64,000 nt of DNA from Zeugodacus cucurbitae (taxonomy: Eukaryota; Arthropoda; Insecta; Diptera; Tephritidae): assembly GCF_028554725.1 (NCBI RefSeq), contig NC_071669.1, forward strand, positions 11,804,501 to 11,868,500, in the 5' to 3' direction. A program made the translations under genes and the position numbers. The notes below the pieces were generated by a model that was given only the letters and a program-made list of their open reading frames with translations, was not told the DNA's origin and did not search any database. Below, in pieces: positions 49,301-62,480 of the stretch (the first letter of the stretch is position 1; every line of letters begins with the position of its first letter).

Positions 49301-52013
49301 ACCATGGAAATAATTGTCGATTGTTTATACCTTGATAATTCTGTGCGATAGCATTTTAGGGGATTGGTATTTATGGTGCTTTCATTAAGATCATGTAGGA
49401 TACGAACTGACGGAACTTTCACTACAATGAATTGTCGTTCTTTCGACATCATAATCGTGGAGAACAGTATTATAATACGGAATTCGATATCACTGGTATC
49501 AACACATTCAATCTCCTACGGAAAGAGAGCGTTCGAGATACAAAACTTCTCATGTCAAATTTGTCAATGAAGTGACTACTTTACTCGACTGTATTTGCCC
49601 TCGTAATTTTTATGGAGTGTTCTTCTAGAAGATCTCAACTCTCATTTTCCGATCAGATATACACTAGTTTAAAACATATTACGTCTGTATAGTTTAATTT
49701 ATATTCTCAGAAACAACTTTGCTTTGGACCAGCTTTCTAGAAAATGGATATGAGTCGAATGGTTTTCTAATTGATTCTATAACATTTCGATAAATTCTAG
49801 ATCGATCTTTTATTGTATGACCAGGTCGAGATAATTACAAAAGGGACCAATAGGGTTTCACAATTTCCTGAAAATAGTATATCGTTGTACTCGTTAGGGT
49901 ACAGAAAAAATTATGTTTCTTTTTTAACCTAGTGAATACAATGGGATCGAATGGGTTTTCTGTACCCAAGCGAGTACAATGGGAGTGAATGGATTAAGAC
50001 GGCCGGTCTAAATATCTCGTACCAATGTGACTTCAGTTGCTATCTCAACAAATATTGGAGGAACGAGCAGTTCTTTTAGCTATGTTATCATTATGCGGGC
50101 TATTACAACAACTATCTAGAGCAAATATAAACAAACTGTTCATTCCAATTAAGTTTCCTGACTCTTCTTTAATATAATCTTTTCGCACTCTACTAGAGTA
50201 TCAAATCTGCATTGTGTAATACTCCTCGTAATATCTACTTGTTCGCTATAACATTTTACGATCGCGCAAAATAATCTTGGAAAGCGATAATAAAAACTTA
50301 AATGTATTCTTTGAAATGCTTAAATGGCAAAATAAAATTTTACAATAGTAGATCGCAACAGCAAGCAGTGTTGTAAAGTGACAGTGATGGCAAAGTGAGT
50401 GTAATGCAAAAAAATTGTAGACATAAAAAACTACTTGCTCAGCACTGTTGAAGACAAGGAAATAAAGTGACTTAAGCGGTAGCTTTGGATTACAAACTCA
50501 AAATGAATGTGAAAATATTACGAAACCGAGAGTTTTATGTGAGATTTTTTATGAGATTTTCACATATTTTTTATTGCTGATAATTGCTGGACTACAAGCC
50601 AGCTTTTGCGGGTTTATGGCCGGAGGCAAAAGTGGTGGCACTAAAGTTGTACTTGTTATATATTTTATTATATTTTAATTTTTCGCTGCCTTTTATGAAA
50701 TGAAGAACGTGCATTTCGCATTCCGTCTGCAGGCATACATGTGAAATTAAAAGAAATAATAAATGCGCGCAACAGTTTCACAGCCAGTGGTGTGGTGTGT
50801 CTTTAAGATGAAACACGAAATCTCTGGGGAAACTGACAAACGACTAATGACTGCTTACAAAATCAGCTGAATGCGAAACTAAGTTTCTGCCGCCGAGTGA
50901 ATACTACAATAATAAAAAAAGAACACAATTTGCCAACGCCGTTGCAAGTTGTACTTAAAGAGCGCGCAATAACATGACATTAAAGCGCGCTTAGTTCATA
51001 GTACGGCTGCTGCTGGCCACAGTATGGACACAATAGCGACTGTCATGATTTATAAATAAATCTATAAGTATGACTGTTTGTATGTACTTTCAACTGTGTG
51101 GCAACATTTCACAGCGGCGACTCAATCGATTCGCATGCAACACAATATTGTCGACTGCCATGAAGTAGCCGTAGTAGTAGAAGAAGACATTTGAGATTTC
51201 CATTGTGTTGCCATGAAGAATGCGTCAATGTACCAATAACAATAACAACAAAGTGCATTGTGTAAGATATGCAACAGAACCGGTATAGTGCGCTTACAAT
51301 GGAGCTTCTTACATGCAACTAACTAATAAATAGGAATGGATTCCCAGTAGTATTCGGACTAAGTTAGAATTTTGCAAGAGCAACGTGAAGAGTTGGGGGA
51401 ATGCGTTTGAAAGCAATGAATGCTTGCGAAAGTAAAAATGAAAAATTATTTCCTGATATTTTGTAATGAAGAAGCCGAAGAATATCAACAATATCTTTTG
51501 TACGATTTAGTGCGCCATCTAACGGAATACTGTAATATTTACTCGTGTGAAGTTCGGCTGAAGCGATATAACAACGTAAAGATCTTTCTTGGATCTACGT
51601 GGTATCTTGCGACCTAACACACGCCAAGCTTTTACACATAAAATATATAAAAAAATATATGTTCGATACTTCGATTTATCTGGAAGCCCTAAAACTGATT
51701 CTTAATTAAAACTGAACTGAAAAAGAAGAACTTGAGATATGCCCTCTTTAAATTTTTAATTCTGTCAAAGCCCAATTTTCAAGAAATTATTATGTTTTGA
51801 GGTCTTCCAGATCGGTGAATGCAATGCCAGGTTCGGAACCTTGTTGTTTTTCTGGAGAAGAACGTTAGTATTAAGTTGACAACTGCTATGATGATTTTAT
51901 GATTAAGAAATATTCACTAACCGATGCAAAGACAGACGAAAATAGTGGGTGAGGTTTTAGTTTTCGAATAGAGAGAGATCAAGATGAATGATTATTCGAC
52001 TTGATTAGGTAAA
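46306..52013. other. fz intron segment, nothing recognised
   Basis: AT-rich, with a slightly GC-richer patch at about 50590-51300. No ORF, repeat pair or element end was identified. Confidence 0.5.
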
Positions 52014-52728
52014 TAGGTTAGGTTAGGTTATACTGGTAGGCCAATACGCCACACATAGACTAGTTTGGTTCTTTGCGATACCAAATGGAGTGCCGTCACG
52101 TTGTCCAAGAGGAGTAGTCATCCTTTAGGATATCTGCACTTGACGCGAATTTTAAAATTTTTTGTGGCTTCACATTCGATACCTCTTCTAGAGTCTCATA
52201 TTGTGAGGACCCTAATTAGCGAAGACGTTGCCTTGACAATGCAGGGCAAGTGCACAGGAGCTGTTTCATTGTTTCTATTGCACCTTGCTTCTGACATTTC
52301 CTGCAGTTATCTCGATCCCTAAGTCCCATTTTGTAGGCATGTGCCGTGTCCAACGAGTTAAGATTTTTCTTGTCATGCCCCTGCCCAGGTCATCGGGCAT
52401 GGGTTTGCCAATGTCGGTCGCGTTTCCGGATGACAGTTTTACACCGTTCTTGGCAATTACGTCCGCAATCTCGTTGCCTTCGATGCCTTTATGTCCTGGC
52501 ACCCAGTAGAAGTGAAGACATGTGTTCCTAAAAACTTTCTCCACTGCCACCGTGGTATCCAAAACACTTTTGGCCGAAATGCAAATCGAGGTTGTTGCCT
52601 TGATTGCTGCTTGACTGTCTACATAGATATTGACTTTGGAGTAGCCGGCTGCTGTATTGAGGGCTAGCTCTGCGGCTCTCCCAATAGCAAACACCTCCGC
52701 TTGAAAAATACTGTAGTGGTGTAGTGGT
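52014..52728 (-). mobile_element. 3' fragment of a non-LTR retrotransposon with RNase H domain
   Basis: The minus strand encodes RNase H, a degenerate Cys-rich tail and a 3'UTR ending in (CCTAA)-type repeats (52014-52030). It is truncated at 52728. About 140 bp of its 3'UTR matches 34712-34860. RNase H plus a CxxC...LLCTCP tail place it in the jockey/LOA/I assemblage; the exact clade is not resolved. Confidence 0.82.
52275..52728 (-). pseudogene. Retrotransposon RNase H domain, fragment
   Basis: The open frame includes QAEVFAIGRAAELAL (second catalytic residue, Glu), YVDSQAAI (third, Asp), HFYWVPGHKGIEGNEIAD (fourth) and a basic C-terminal stretch. The strand carrying the first catalytic Asp is missing because the element is truncated. 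A frameshift near 52330 moves the Cys-rich tail (CRKCQKQG, LLCTCPAL) into another frame, followed by a stop. The protein would have degraded the RNA strand of RNA:DNA hybrids. It is now inactive. Confidence 0.83.
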
Positions 52729-55700
52729 TAAAAGGCTGCCTTACAACTAACTACGGGCAGTATAACTAAATAAATTTTATATTTTAATTGAATAGAACCA
52801 ACCAAGGACCCAGAGGACATTCTCCTCATTACCGGGTACTGGTGAAATATGGATGACTGACTTCTATTGATTTTGATTGGAAGAGGACATCCTCAACTCA
52901 GAAACCAGATAATCAGAGAATTTGCGGGTTATTCTCGTCACTAAGGTTATACTCTAAAACTCATTTTCGAGTCTTTTACAATCTCGAATATAGTAATTTC
53001 GAGAAGACCTCGAAGTTAAACCGGTTTTATTCGAGTGATTCATTGAAATGGAGATCTATCTTTTGAGCGAAAATTCAAAGAATAGTTTACATTATTTCAG
53101 TCTTTTCAAGATTTATATTTTGCACTTGGACAGTTGGCGGATCGTCGAAATATATGCAATGTGCTATAAGTCTATAGTATTAGCAAGAGTTTTACTTACA
53201 CGATTGAAGTAAAAAGTTTAGAAAAAACAATACCAATTGTAATTTTATTATTTCGAATCCAATTAATCATACGATTCTCCTTTCTACCAGATTAAATGCA
53301 AATTTTTGATTGAATCTACATTGAAACCCCAAAGACACCTGCTCTTTTTCACATGAGACAGTAAATATACGAATATGACAAATGCAGAGGAGAGTTATTT
53401 TTAGAAGAAGGACACAGAAAAGCAAAGAAAAAAGAAACGGATGAAGAATACTGATATATACATATATACACATGATATTATATAAAACTAAATAAAAATC
53501 AATTTCAAATGAAATTCTCCTTTCAGTATACAGCAGACATTGCAACAATCAAGCAATTGATGAGCCAACAGTGCCAACCATGCGATAAACCATGCAACCA
53601 GTTAGCCAGCTACCATGCAACAAACTCTGGCGCATCATGCGGCCAGCAAAGCCAGTTAAGGTTGGCGAAAAACTCGTTATAGACATTTTGAATTGGAATT
53701 GAAGAGATAAAAGTGGATGATAGACGTCGTCGTGGTCGTTGGTTGGCGCGCTGAATGTGGCAGGGATGAGCACAAAAGACAGGATTGTATGGCTGGGTGG
53801 GCGGAAGGAAGTGTAAGCGGATGCATGCAACTGTCGGATACACACACATACACACATCGATGCAGCTGGCTGACAGTTGACGCTGCGTTGGCTTTTGTGA
53901 CAATTGCATTGCGCGCAGCAGGCGGCTGTCAACTGGCGAGTAGTGCAGCCAGGACACAGTGCGACAGTGGCAAGCAACAACAAAGAGGATAAAGTCTAAA
54001 TGCTGCTCTTATTTTGTGGTCAAAGACACTGCAACACACACACACACACACACTGTGAGGTGATTGCAGGCAGTTGCTGCAACTATCGGCGCAAAACTTG
54101 CCACATGCGCAAGCGCAAGCAGGAATGCATGACAATTGATTGTTGCATGCTTATGCAAACACACACACATATAAGTATAATTTGTGTATTTATGTTTTGT
54201 ATGCAACACTATTGTATTTATGTGGCACTCAGTTTGCCATTCGCATTTGGCGGTGGCATAAAGAATGCGTGCTGCAATGTTGCAACACTGCTTGTTTGCA
54301 AGTTTACTGCTGGTTCGCGCATTGTAAGCGCAATAGCGGCATTAACTACGGTAGCAACAACAACAAATTGCAATGACATTGTGGCTGTCAGTCGTTGCAT
54401 TATAGTTGTATGTAGCAGGCATTCTTGCTGCGAGCGCCTGCCTAAAATGCCTAGAACAGGCTGTAAAGTAGTCTGCTTGCCACTGTTTTTCAATTATGGC
54501 CATTGTGTTGGTTTTGTTTTTGTTGCCACACTGCGATTTTCGCTTTCTATTACATGCTCATTTCGCCATTGTTTGTTAGATTTTAGTTCGCTGTTGATGT
54601 AGTGCCGACAGGCGAGTTGCCATTTTCGGTTTAAATCATCTCAAAAGGGTTAAAGGAGCACACATGTGAAGGATAATAGATATAGATGTGTGAGTAGTTG
54701 TTCAGTTGCTAGGTTTAAATCGTAATCAAATTCGTCATAAATAAAATTCTGTCAACCCTCCTGTGTTGTGCGTATTTAGACATTTTTCAATAAAATTTTC
54801 ATTCCTAGTCACCTCCAAAGGAATAATCGATTCTTCTGAAGAGCGGAATTTCCCTCGAAGGCTTATCATTATCTGCTATGGACCGATATATAAGACTCTT
54901 GTTACAGCTATAGACTTTCTACCTCGTAACAACTCCAAATTCAGCAAAGTTCGGGAGTTTAATTCCTTTTTTGTATCAAACGACTTCAAATTATATTATA
55001 TATATGCTGTTAAAAGATACTCCGTACCTTAATGGCCACCTTCGGTATCAAAAAGAAAACCTCAGAAAGGCTCTTCGTAACATCAAAATCGTCGTATGAA
55101 TTATTAGTTCATAATGTTAAAGCTGTCTTCTGTCTCGAAACCCACAGAAACGCCTACAGATACAGATTGAGAAATAGAGGCCTTTCTCCAAGAAATAAAT
55201 TCCATACATATCACAGAACTTAAGCTAAATGAATGACGCAGTAAAACAGACAATAACAACGTTCGATCCTAAGAGTTTCTATAAGCTCCCGGCTTCTGAA
55301 AAATTTCAAGATAGCGCCAGATCGGATGAGTAGTTTGCTTTGAGTATATGTGGTTTTAAGATAGTTCGACGAATTATATAATAACTCAAGCTATACCGGC
55401 TCCCGGACGCTATTGTAAAAATTGTCTGGAGGAATGCGTCTTCTCTGCTATCCAAATTTCGTTAGATTGATGTTGCATCATATTGGAAGATTATACCTTC
55501 GACAAAATGGACGAATCGGTATTAACTTTTCAGCCATATCCAGATGCTTTGGCATCACAAAGGACCGGTCTTTCTAGTGTTCAAAGGGATCCCCGTAACT
55601 TCAGTAGATCCCATCGCGGTATTGAGCTGGTATAAGATATTTATGAGAAATATCTTGCAAACAGAATTTTTACGACAATTCTAGTAGTTCAGTAATATAG

Positions 55701-55945
55701 AACTTGAGATGTCCAAAATAAATCCTGGCAGATCATTCGATTATTACCTAAACTTAACTTCACCTATACTTCAGTATTTTATTGGATCTTTACAAAAAAA
55801 AATAATATGTTACACATTCCTTGAGGTTCTTTTTCTGGCTTTGCCATATATGTAGCTTTCAGAGCTATAAAAGGTCAAGGTTTAAGGCATTATCTGATAA
55901 TTTAAAGAAGTAATAAGAAACTTTCGCAGAATAGATCGAAAAAAA
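52729..55945. other. fz intron segment with GC-richer island
   Basis: About 53540-54600 is GC-richer, with GCAACA/TGTTGC words and the (AC)10 tract. A 200-codon frame at 54000-54602 is low-complexity and Cys-rich from these words, so I do not call it a gene. Confidence 0.5.
54034..54053 (+). repeat. (AC)10 microsatellite
   Basis: Ten uninterrupted AC units in the presumed fz intron. Confidence 0.95.
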
Positions 55946-56612
55946 AACAAGTAAGGAAGGGCTAAGTTCGGGTGTCACTATTAGTTATATGAGTTTTTGG
56001 CACGGAGACATATTATTAGAAGAAACATATTCCCTCTGAATTTCTTCAAAATATCTGAGAGGTTTACCTATATTTTCGGTAAAAAATTTGTTAGAAGCAC
56101 TGATGTCCTCTTATTCAATATATAGGGTCTTGAAAACTTATGGACTGAGTTCGACGATTTTTAGAATGGGGCTGCCACACTATAAACATAGTATTTGTGC
56201 AAAGTTCTGCACCGATATCTTCACTAGTTCTTACTTTATATATTGAAAAGTAAACGATTCAGATCGACTTCAAAGTTCTGGTATATGGGAAGTAGGCGTG
56301 TTTGTGAAGCGATTTGGGCTATTTTCACAACATTTCATTGGGAAGCTAGGAAGATATAATGAACCGAATTTCATTGAAATTGGTAGAGTAGTTTCGAAGA
56401 TATGGTTTTTGACCTATAAGTGGGCGTAGTCACGCCAATTTAAAATTCTTTAAACCATTTTGAGTGCAGCTCTTCCGTACCATTTTTATAATGAAATTTA
56501 AGGTTTCTGGTGGTTTTCCTTACTGAATTAAAGCATTTTTAGTAGTTTTCAACATAACCTTTGTATGGGAGGTGGGCGTGGTTATAATCCGATTTCCTTC
56601 TCGAGAGTATAA
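55946..56612 (+). repeat. Dispersed repeat family B, copy 2 (internally deleted)
   Basis: This is the same AAACAAGTAAGGAAGGGC start and body phrases as the 39886 copy (GCTGCCACACTATAAACAT; ATATGGTTTTTGACC). It ends in CTCGAGAGTATA at 56602-56612. A GGTGGGCGTGG box is kept at about 56570. It lies in the presumed fz intron. Confidence 0.78.
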
Positions 56613-58959
56613 AAACGAAAGGAGTTAGGAGAGAAGCAGAGATCAATTTCAGAAAAGTAGGTTGATATTGTCTGACCTTGCAGATCTTGATTTTGAATAC
56701 AGACTTCGCAAGAAAATACAGGTTACTACTATACAGTAGCTATAGCTATAGCGTTCCTTATGGAAAGACCATCAACTACATAACCTGATTTCAGTTAAAT
56801 AACCTTTATTTCAATTACAAATAAAAAACTTTTTTCCAACCCAAAATAATTACAAACTTCCCACGCCAGAAGGATAAAACCATTACCTAATTTACTTGCC
56901 ACAAAATGCCTAAAAGCATAACTATAATATTCACACTCCAAACAAATTAAAATTGTGAAAAAGTGAAAAATTAAATGCGTCCAACTATTTGCGTGAAACG
57001 GTGAAAATATAGTGACATAAAACGCAAACACAAACGGAAAGCGAAAAGTGAAAAAGTGTGAATTACGCGCACCTCACCATAATTGTTGCAAAGTTTCACA
57101 CATGAGCATAACTATAATGTGCTATGTGCCACAAAACGGTAGCAAATGTGGCGCACACATGCCGACAGCCGCCAGCTAAACAGGCAACTGCCACTTGACG
57201 CACTAACTGTTAAAGTATTTATTTCTGCTGGTTGTTGTTATTGTTGTTGTTTTAGTGATAATTTAGCATGCCAACGTAGCAGTTACGATGTGGCAGAGTA
57301 ATTAAAAGAGCTTAAATGTTGTTTTTCAACTATGATTTTTCAGCGAAGTTTTATATAAATGAGAGTGCGGGTATGTGTGGAGAATAGTGTAGGTGCGCGG
57401 TGGCGTATGAGTAACCAACGAAGGCACGAAGGAGTAGTAGCTTTGCTTGTGATTATTTATTAAATAAGCAGTTGTGGATGTGCGTATATGTATTTTAGCT
57501 TGCTTAATATATTTGAAATATATTTTGAAAATTATAAAAATATTTTTTAGAAATGTTAAACATATTTCTAAAGCTTCCTGAAAGCTCCTTTTCCAGCCTT
57601 TTAAGCTATATAAAATCATATTTAAATCATCATTAAAATTTATTAACTTCATAAATCCAACTGAAGCAACGAAATCCTTGAAATTTCAGCAATTGCATAC
57701 ACACAAAGGTACCCACTCAGCCGCCGCATTGCGTCCCCACAAGTGGCAACAAAGCATCAACTCGGCCACAATCTGTGGCAGCCATCTGTGCGTGCTGACA
57801 TAACTTGACTGTCAGCGCACAGCGGACAGTGGCAACTAGCTGCCAACTAGTGGCAGCACGACCTGTCCATTTGACCCTACCACAGGCACACACTCACACG
57901 TATGTTTTGTCTACTGTGTGGCCCGCAGTGCCACCAACAATTGCCGCAGATAAGCAGCGTTGCTGAAATATGAATAATGTTGATGCTGTAAACACTAGTA
58001 GCCAGCAAGCCGCGTTGCACTGTGGCACATACAAATATACATACTCGTACACATATGTCGCATATTCAACGCGCAGCTGTGACTCCAGCACAGCCTGAGC
58101 ACAAGGTAAATAAATATATGGATGCTGAAGCACTTGAGGATGAGTGCGAGTATATACACAGCTTCTGAGCTTACACATATGCAAACAGCTTCAACTCGAA
58201 GCTTGCAACACATACATGGTTACTACCACACCACTCACAGCACGCTCATATTCTCGCACAAGTGTTAGTTAGTATATATATATGTATATAGGTAAGCCCT
58301 AATGGAATAGCGTCAAAAGTAGGCGGCGAAGGCGTGCAAGCGTACAAAATAATTATGGCTACTGTGTGGGAAAGTGGGCGTAAATGTGGCACCTAAAGGC
58401 GAACAAGAAGCACATATATACATATTGTCTATACATATAAACATATGCACCTATGTACAACCAAATGTACATTTGTACGCTTGTCGACCACGTAGTGCCT
58501 TCGTAACTTCATTTATGGCATGTTAAGGATCAGCCAGTGGACACATTCATCAAATTGTTTATGCTCCACTACAGCACCGCTGTGGCATTGTGGATTTGGT
58601 AAATGACTCTAGCTACATGTTGAGCTATGCAAACGAATGCCACCCGCATGCAACATAAATCTCTATTTGCTTCGCAGTAATATCAGTGTAATCTCAGTTA
58701 AATTGTTGAAAAATTACTAGCATATTTTTAGGAGTTTTATTTTTTAGGTGGAAAAAGTTGGCCCTCTCTTGCGCTCACATTGAAAAATAAATAATTTAAT
58801 ATTTAATTTAGTGCCAAATTTAGTGAGGTTATGTAGAAGGTAATATTATATGACTAATTGGAAACCAAAAAGAGTATGAATTTAGAATTAGAGTGGTGGT
58901 AACCCTAATGAAACTCTAATGAAATATTGATTTAAAGCCTATCTTTTAATTTAGAAATC
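56613..58959. other. fz intron segment with GC-richer island
   Basis: About 57660-58620 is GC-richer, with repeated TGGCAACTAG-like and GCAACA words. No ORF stands out. Confidence 0.5.
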
Positions 58960-59714
58960 AATCCGGTTGGTCTAATTTTAAAACCAATCCATACAGGAAA
59001 TAACCACGCCCACCTCGCATACAAAGGTTATGTTAAAACCTTAATTCATTAAGGAAAAACACCAGAAACCTTAACTTTCATTATATAGATGGTACAGAAG
59101 AGCTGCACTCAAAATGATATACAAAATTTTAAACGGACGTGGTTCCGCCCACTTATGGGTCAAAAACCATATCTCCGAAATTACTCGACCAATTTCAATG
59201 ATATTCGGTTCATAATATTTTCCTAACTTCCCAGTGATATGTGATGAAAATCGTCCAAATCGGTTCACAACCACGCCTGAACTTTACAGTCGATCCGAAT
59301 CCAATATATAAAGCAAGCACTAGTGAAGATATCGGACCAGAACTTTGCACAAATTCTGCATTTATAATGTGGCATCACATTTCTAAAAATCGGACCATAA
59401 GTATTCAAGGCCCTATATAACCAACATGAGGACCTCAGAGCTTCGAATTAATTTTATACCGAAAATATAAGTAAGTCTTCTTCTAATAATAATATCTCCG
59501 TGCTAAAAATGAGAAAAATCGGGACATAATTTCTCCAAGTTCCCATATACCTTATATTAGAATTTTTAAACTATCAATGGACTTTATACCATTATTTGCC
59601 GAATATGTGAGTCAAATTGTTTGTTTTATTAATAAAATTAAAAAAAAAAATAAATAAATTACGAGCGTATGAAATGTTCGGTGACAACCGAACTTAGCCC
59701 TGCCTTACTTGTTT
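58960..59714 (-). repeat. Dispersed repeat family B, copy 3 (truncated)
   Basis: This is a minus-orientation copy: GGTGACAACCGAACTTAGCC and CTTACTTGTTT at 59680-59713 are the complement of the family start. GC boxes occur near 58985 (CCACGCCCAC) and 59140. The hairpin end is missing at the low-coordinate side. Confidence 0.77.
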
Positions 59715-61767
59715 ATATAATATTTCCTCTCTCTCTCCTTCTCCCACTCTCTAATCTTCTCACATTTACTCTCTAGCCATATAGTTTTCTATAACTACTA
59801 CAATCCCATTTAGACCATATTTCAATAATACTGGAGAACTCTTCCGACCAGTCCTTGAATAAAGCAACACATATTATTTTCCATATCTAAGCATAATAAT
59901 TCTGGCAAGAAACAGTATGTCATACTCGATAAGAAATCAGTGAGCTAAACCCACATAAAGTTTTTCATTCCAGATCCAGATAGTTCATCACGAGATCAAT
60001 GCCACCCGAAAATAGTGTCGACGACTCTGAAACTTTATTTCTTTAGATTTTGGTCCATAAGCTCGTTGGATATATTTGAAGCTTCATGTAAACGACTGTT
60101 TGAACCTTTATTATAAGACTCCAAATTTTACATACACATTACAAAGAAAAATTAGAGTTTTGATATGTCATGTCTTGAGATAGATCAGCGGCCCCAGAAA
60201 ATAGTTCATTTCTTATTTATCCACTAATGAGTTCTTTTATGGGCTTCAAGACCGAGGGTTTATGGTCGCAAGTATAAGCATAAATACCAGTCAGATTGAG
60301 AAGCATCTTCGGAGGACTACTATTTGAGGGTCAAGTCTCCGAATACTGGAACAAATATATAATGGTTGATGGAAGAAATCTTACAAGAAACTAGGTTAAA
60401 TCTAATGAAGATAATTCCTCTCTACTAATGTAGTTGAGCATTATTACTAAATACTTCCATCAACATTTCTCATAAATATTTTCAAACTCTTGTTTTGTAA
60501 ACACGAACACCATTCGTTTGTGCAACAAATCGCTGCAAGCCAATAAATCCATAAATGAAACATAGACCAACATATATAATAAACAACTATCTTGCTGCTT
60601 AACGCCTGCAAAAATTGACGATTGGTTGTCTGTAGCCTCAAGGGACAAATGTTAACTGCATATTTGTCCAAGTGCAAATATGTCGGTAAATAGGTATCTC
60701 ATACCAAAACGAACATGAATCTACAACACAATGCAACCATAAATGCAAACTGAAGAAAATAAGTATGGCTGGGCAACTGAAAAGTAAAAAAAAAACATTG
60801 CGTTTGCCACAAATGCCGTTAACATGTAGTAGCAACAATTAAATATAGACAACTGGTGGAAAAAACTGCTAAACCAAGCAATATTTGGTCAGCCAGCCAG
60901 CCAGGCAAAGAAACCCCTGAGAGGTGACACAGAAGCCAGTGAGCTGCCAGCAAGCGGAAAAAGGAGAAGCTCAAGATTATGCAGCAAACGCGAGATGATC
61001 AATCATAAACGCTACAAATGTGCAGTTGCTGTGGCAAAGGCTGGGAAATAAAGAGCTGCTGCTTCAAAACTGGTGAGCTTGTGAATTCAAATATAAGCAA
61101 TCGGTAAGATTTCCATATTTTATGGCATGCCATTTGTGCAATGCGTTTGCAAATTTGGCCACAACCGTAATGTACGTAGTATTCATATTTGTTTGTAGCA
61201 GTCTTTATTTGTACCTAAACACACATTTACACATACATACATTTGTGTTCATTCCGCAGCGAATACGCACTTTTGCTTGTACATTTTTGTGGCTGCAACA
61301 TGTAACATGCGCTTTGGGGGCCATTAAAATGTCCAAGCCACCGCAGATAGACTGCATAGTTAGGCAAATAAAAGCGCACACACACAGGAGGCAGGCATAA
61401 AAAACAATAACAACAATAATAAATATATGGATATGGAGACATTTACATTTACTTTGGTTAAATGGCAACAACAACGAAGAAACATTTTACGCATATGCAT
61501 ATGAGGGATTTGGCGACACAATATATGTGGTAGGTACATTAGTTAGAGGGGAATTCCAAGCAAATTATTTTATGGAAATATATTTCTTTGAAAAAGTGCA
61601 ATTGGAATTTATATAGTATTCGATTTTTGTTGTTTGATTAAAGTCGAGCGTATCCTCCAAATTCTGGTCTGGCTTTCTTTATATCTGACTAATTGAGCGT
61701 CAAACCGCTTTAAACAAGGAGAATCATTATATGAGCTGCGTGTTCAAGTCAGAAGAAAATCTATTCC
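59715..61767. other. fz intron segment, nothing recognised
   Basis: About 60880-61400 is GC-richer, with a short CAGC tandem (60891-60905). The rest is AT-rich and unassigned. Confidence 0.5.
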
Positions 61768-62480
61768 TTGTTGTTGTAGCGGTTACCCAGTCCTGCCTGA
61801 AACGACAAGCCTAGATTAATTGTCATCGAAGTCATCTAAGAGAGCCCCAGGAAACAAAGGAGGCCCAGGAAACGAACTGTTTCGATGTGGTCGGACCAAA
61901 GGGAAAGGGGTGTTAGATGTGATAAGGGTTAAGGGGCCATGCAAAGGAGTGGTTAGTGTCATGCGGGGACTCTTTGCATTCACGACTTATGTTGAGTATG
62001 TCAGGGTCTAGTCTGGATAGGTAGGTGTTTAGTCTGCTACAATATCCAGAACAAAGTTGCGAAAGGGGAGCGAGTCAATGAAGGTGTTAATAGCTCCTCT
62101 GTGAATGGCGTTCAGTGCTTGTCTATAGTTAGTCGCCTCCGAAATCCTGTCGGTCTAGTCTTTTAAGTCGTCGACGTATTTCAGGAAGGTACTATTGATG
62201 GCTCGGCTTCCAGCAGGTAACTGCAGGGGAGATTTCTACGAAACAATCCCAACAGAAATTGCTTGGTAAGCATTATGCTATGCTCCTTAACAGGTAGCAT
62301 ACGGGACTCATTGTGAAGGTGCTCGACCAGAGACATCAAGAGGCAACCTGTGGCTGTCCGGAGGGCGGTATTTTGGCAAGTCTGTAGCTTCCCCCTCTGT
62401 GTTCTACTGCATCAAGGCGACCATATTGGGGCTGCGTAGTTAAGGCCCTGTCCTCGTCTACTGTGGGGCAGCCGTTATTA
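61768..62480 (-). mobile_element. Degenerate 3' fragment of another non-LTR retrotransposon
   Basis: Translated on the minus strand in shifting frames it gives ALRTATGCLLMS-VEHLHNES-MLPVKEHSIMLTKQFLLG and LTPLSLWSDHIETVRFLG. I recognise these as the region after the RT in jockey-type pol proteins of flies. The 3'UTR ends at GGGTAACCGCTACAACAACAA (complement at about 61768-61790). It has many stops and frameshifts. Confidence 0.7.

Noticed and set aside
54000..54602. 200-codon Cys-rich plus-strand frame with an ATG
   Set aside because: The residues are produced by AC repeats and GCAACA/TTGTGC words. There is no signal, domain or splice context, and several overlapping frames on both strands look the same.
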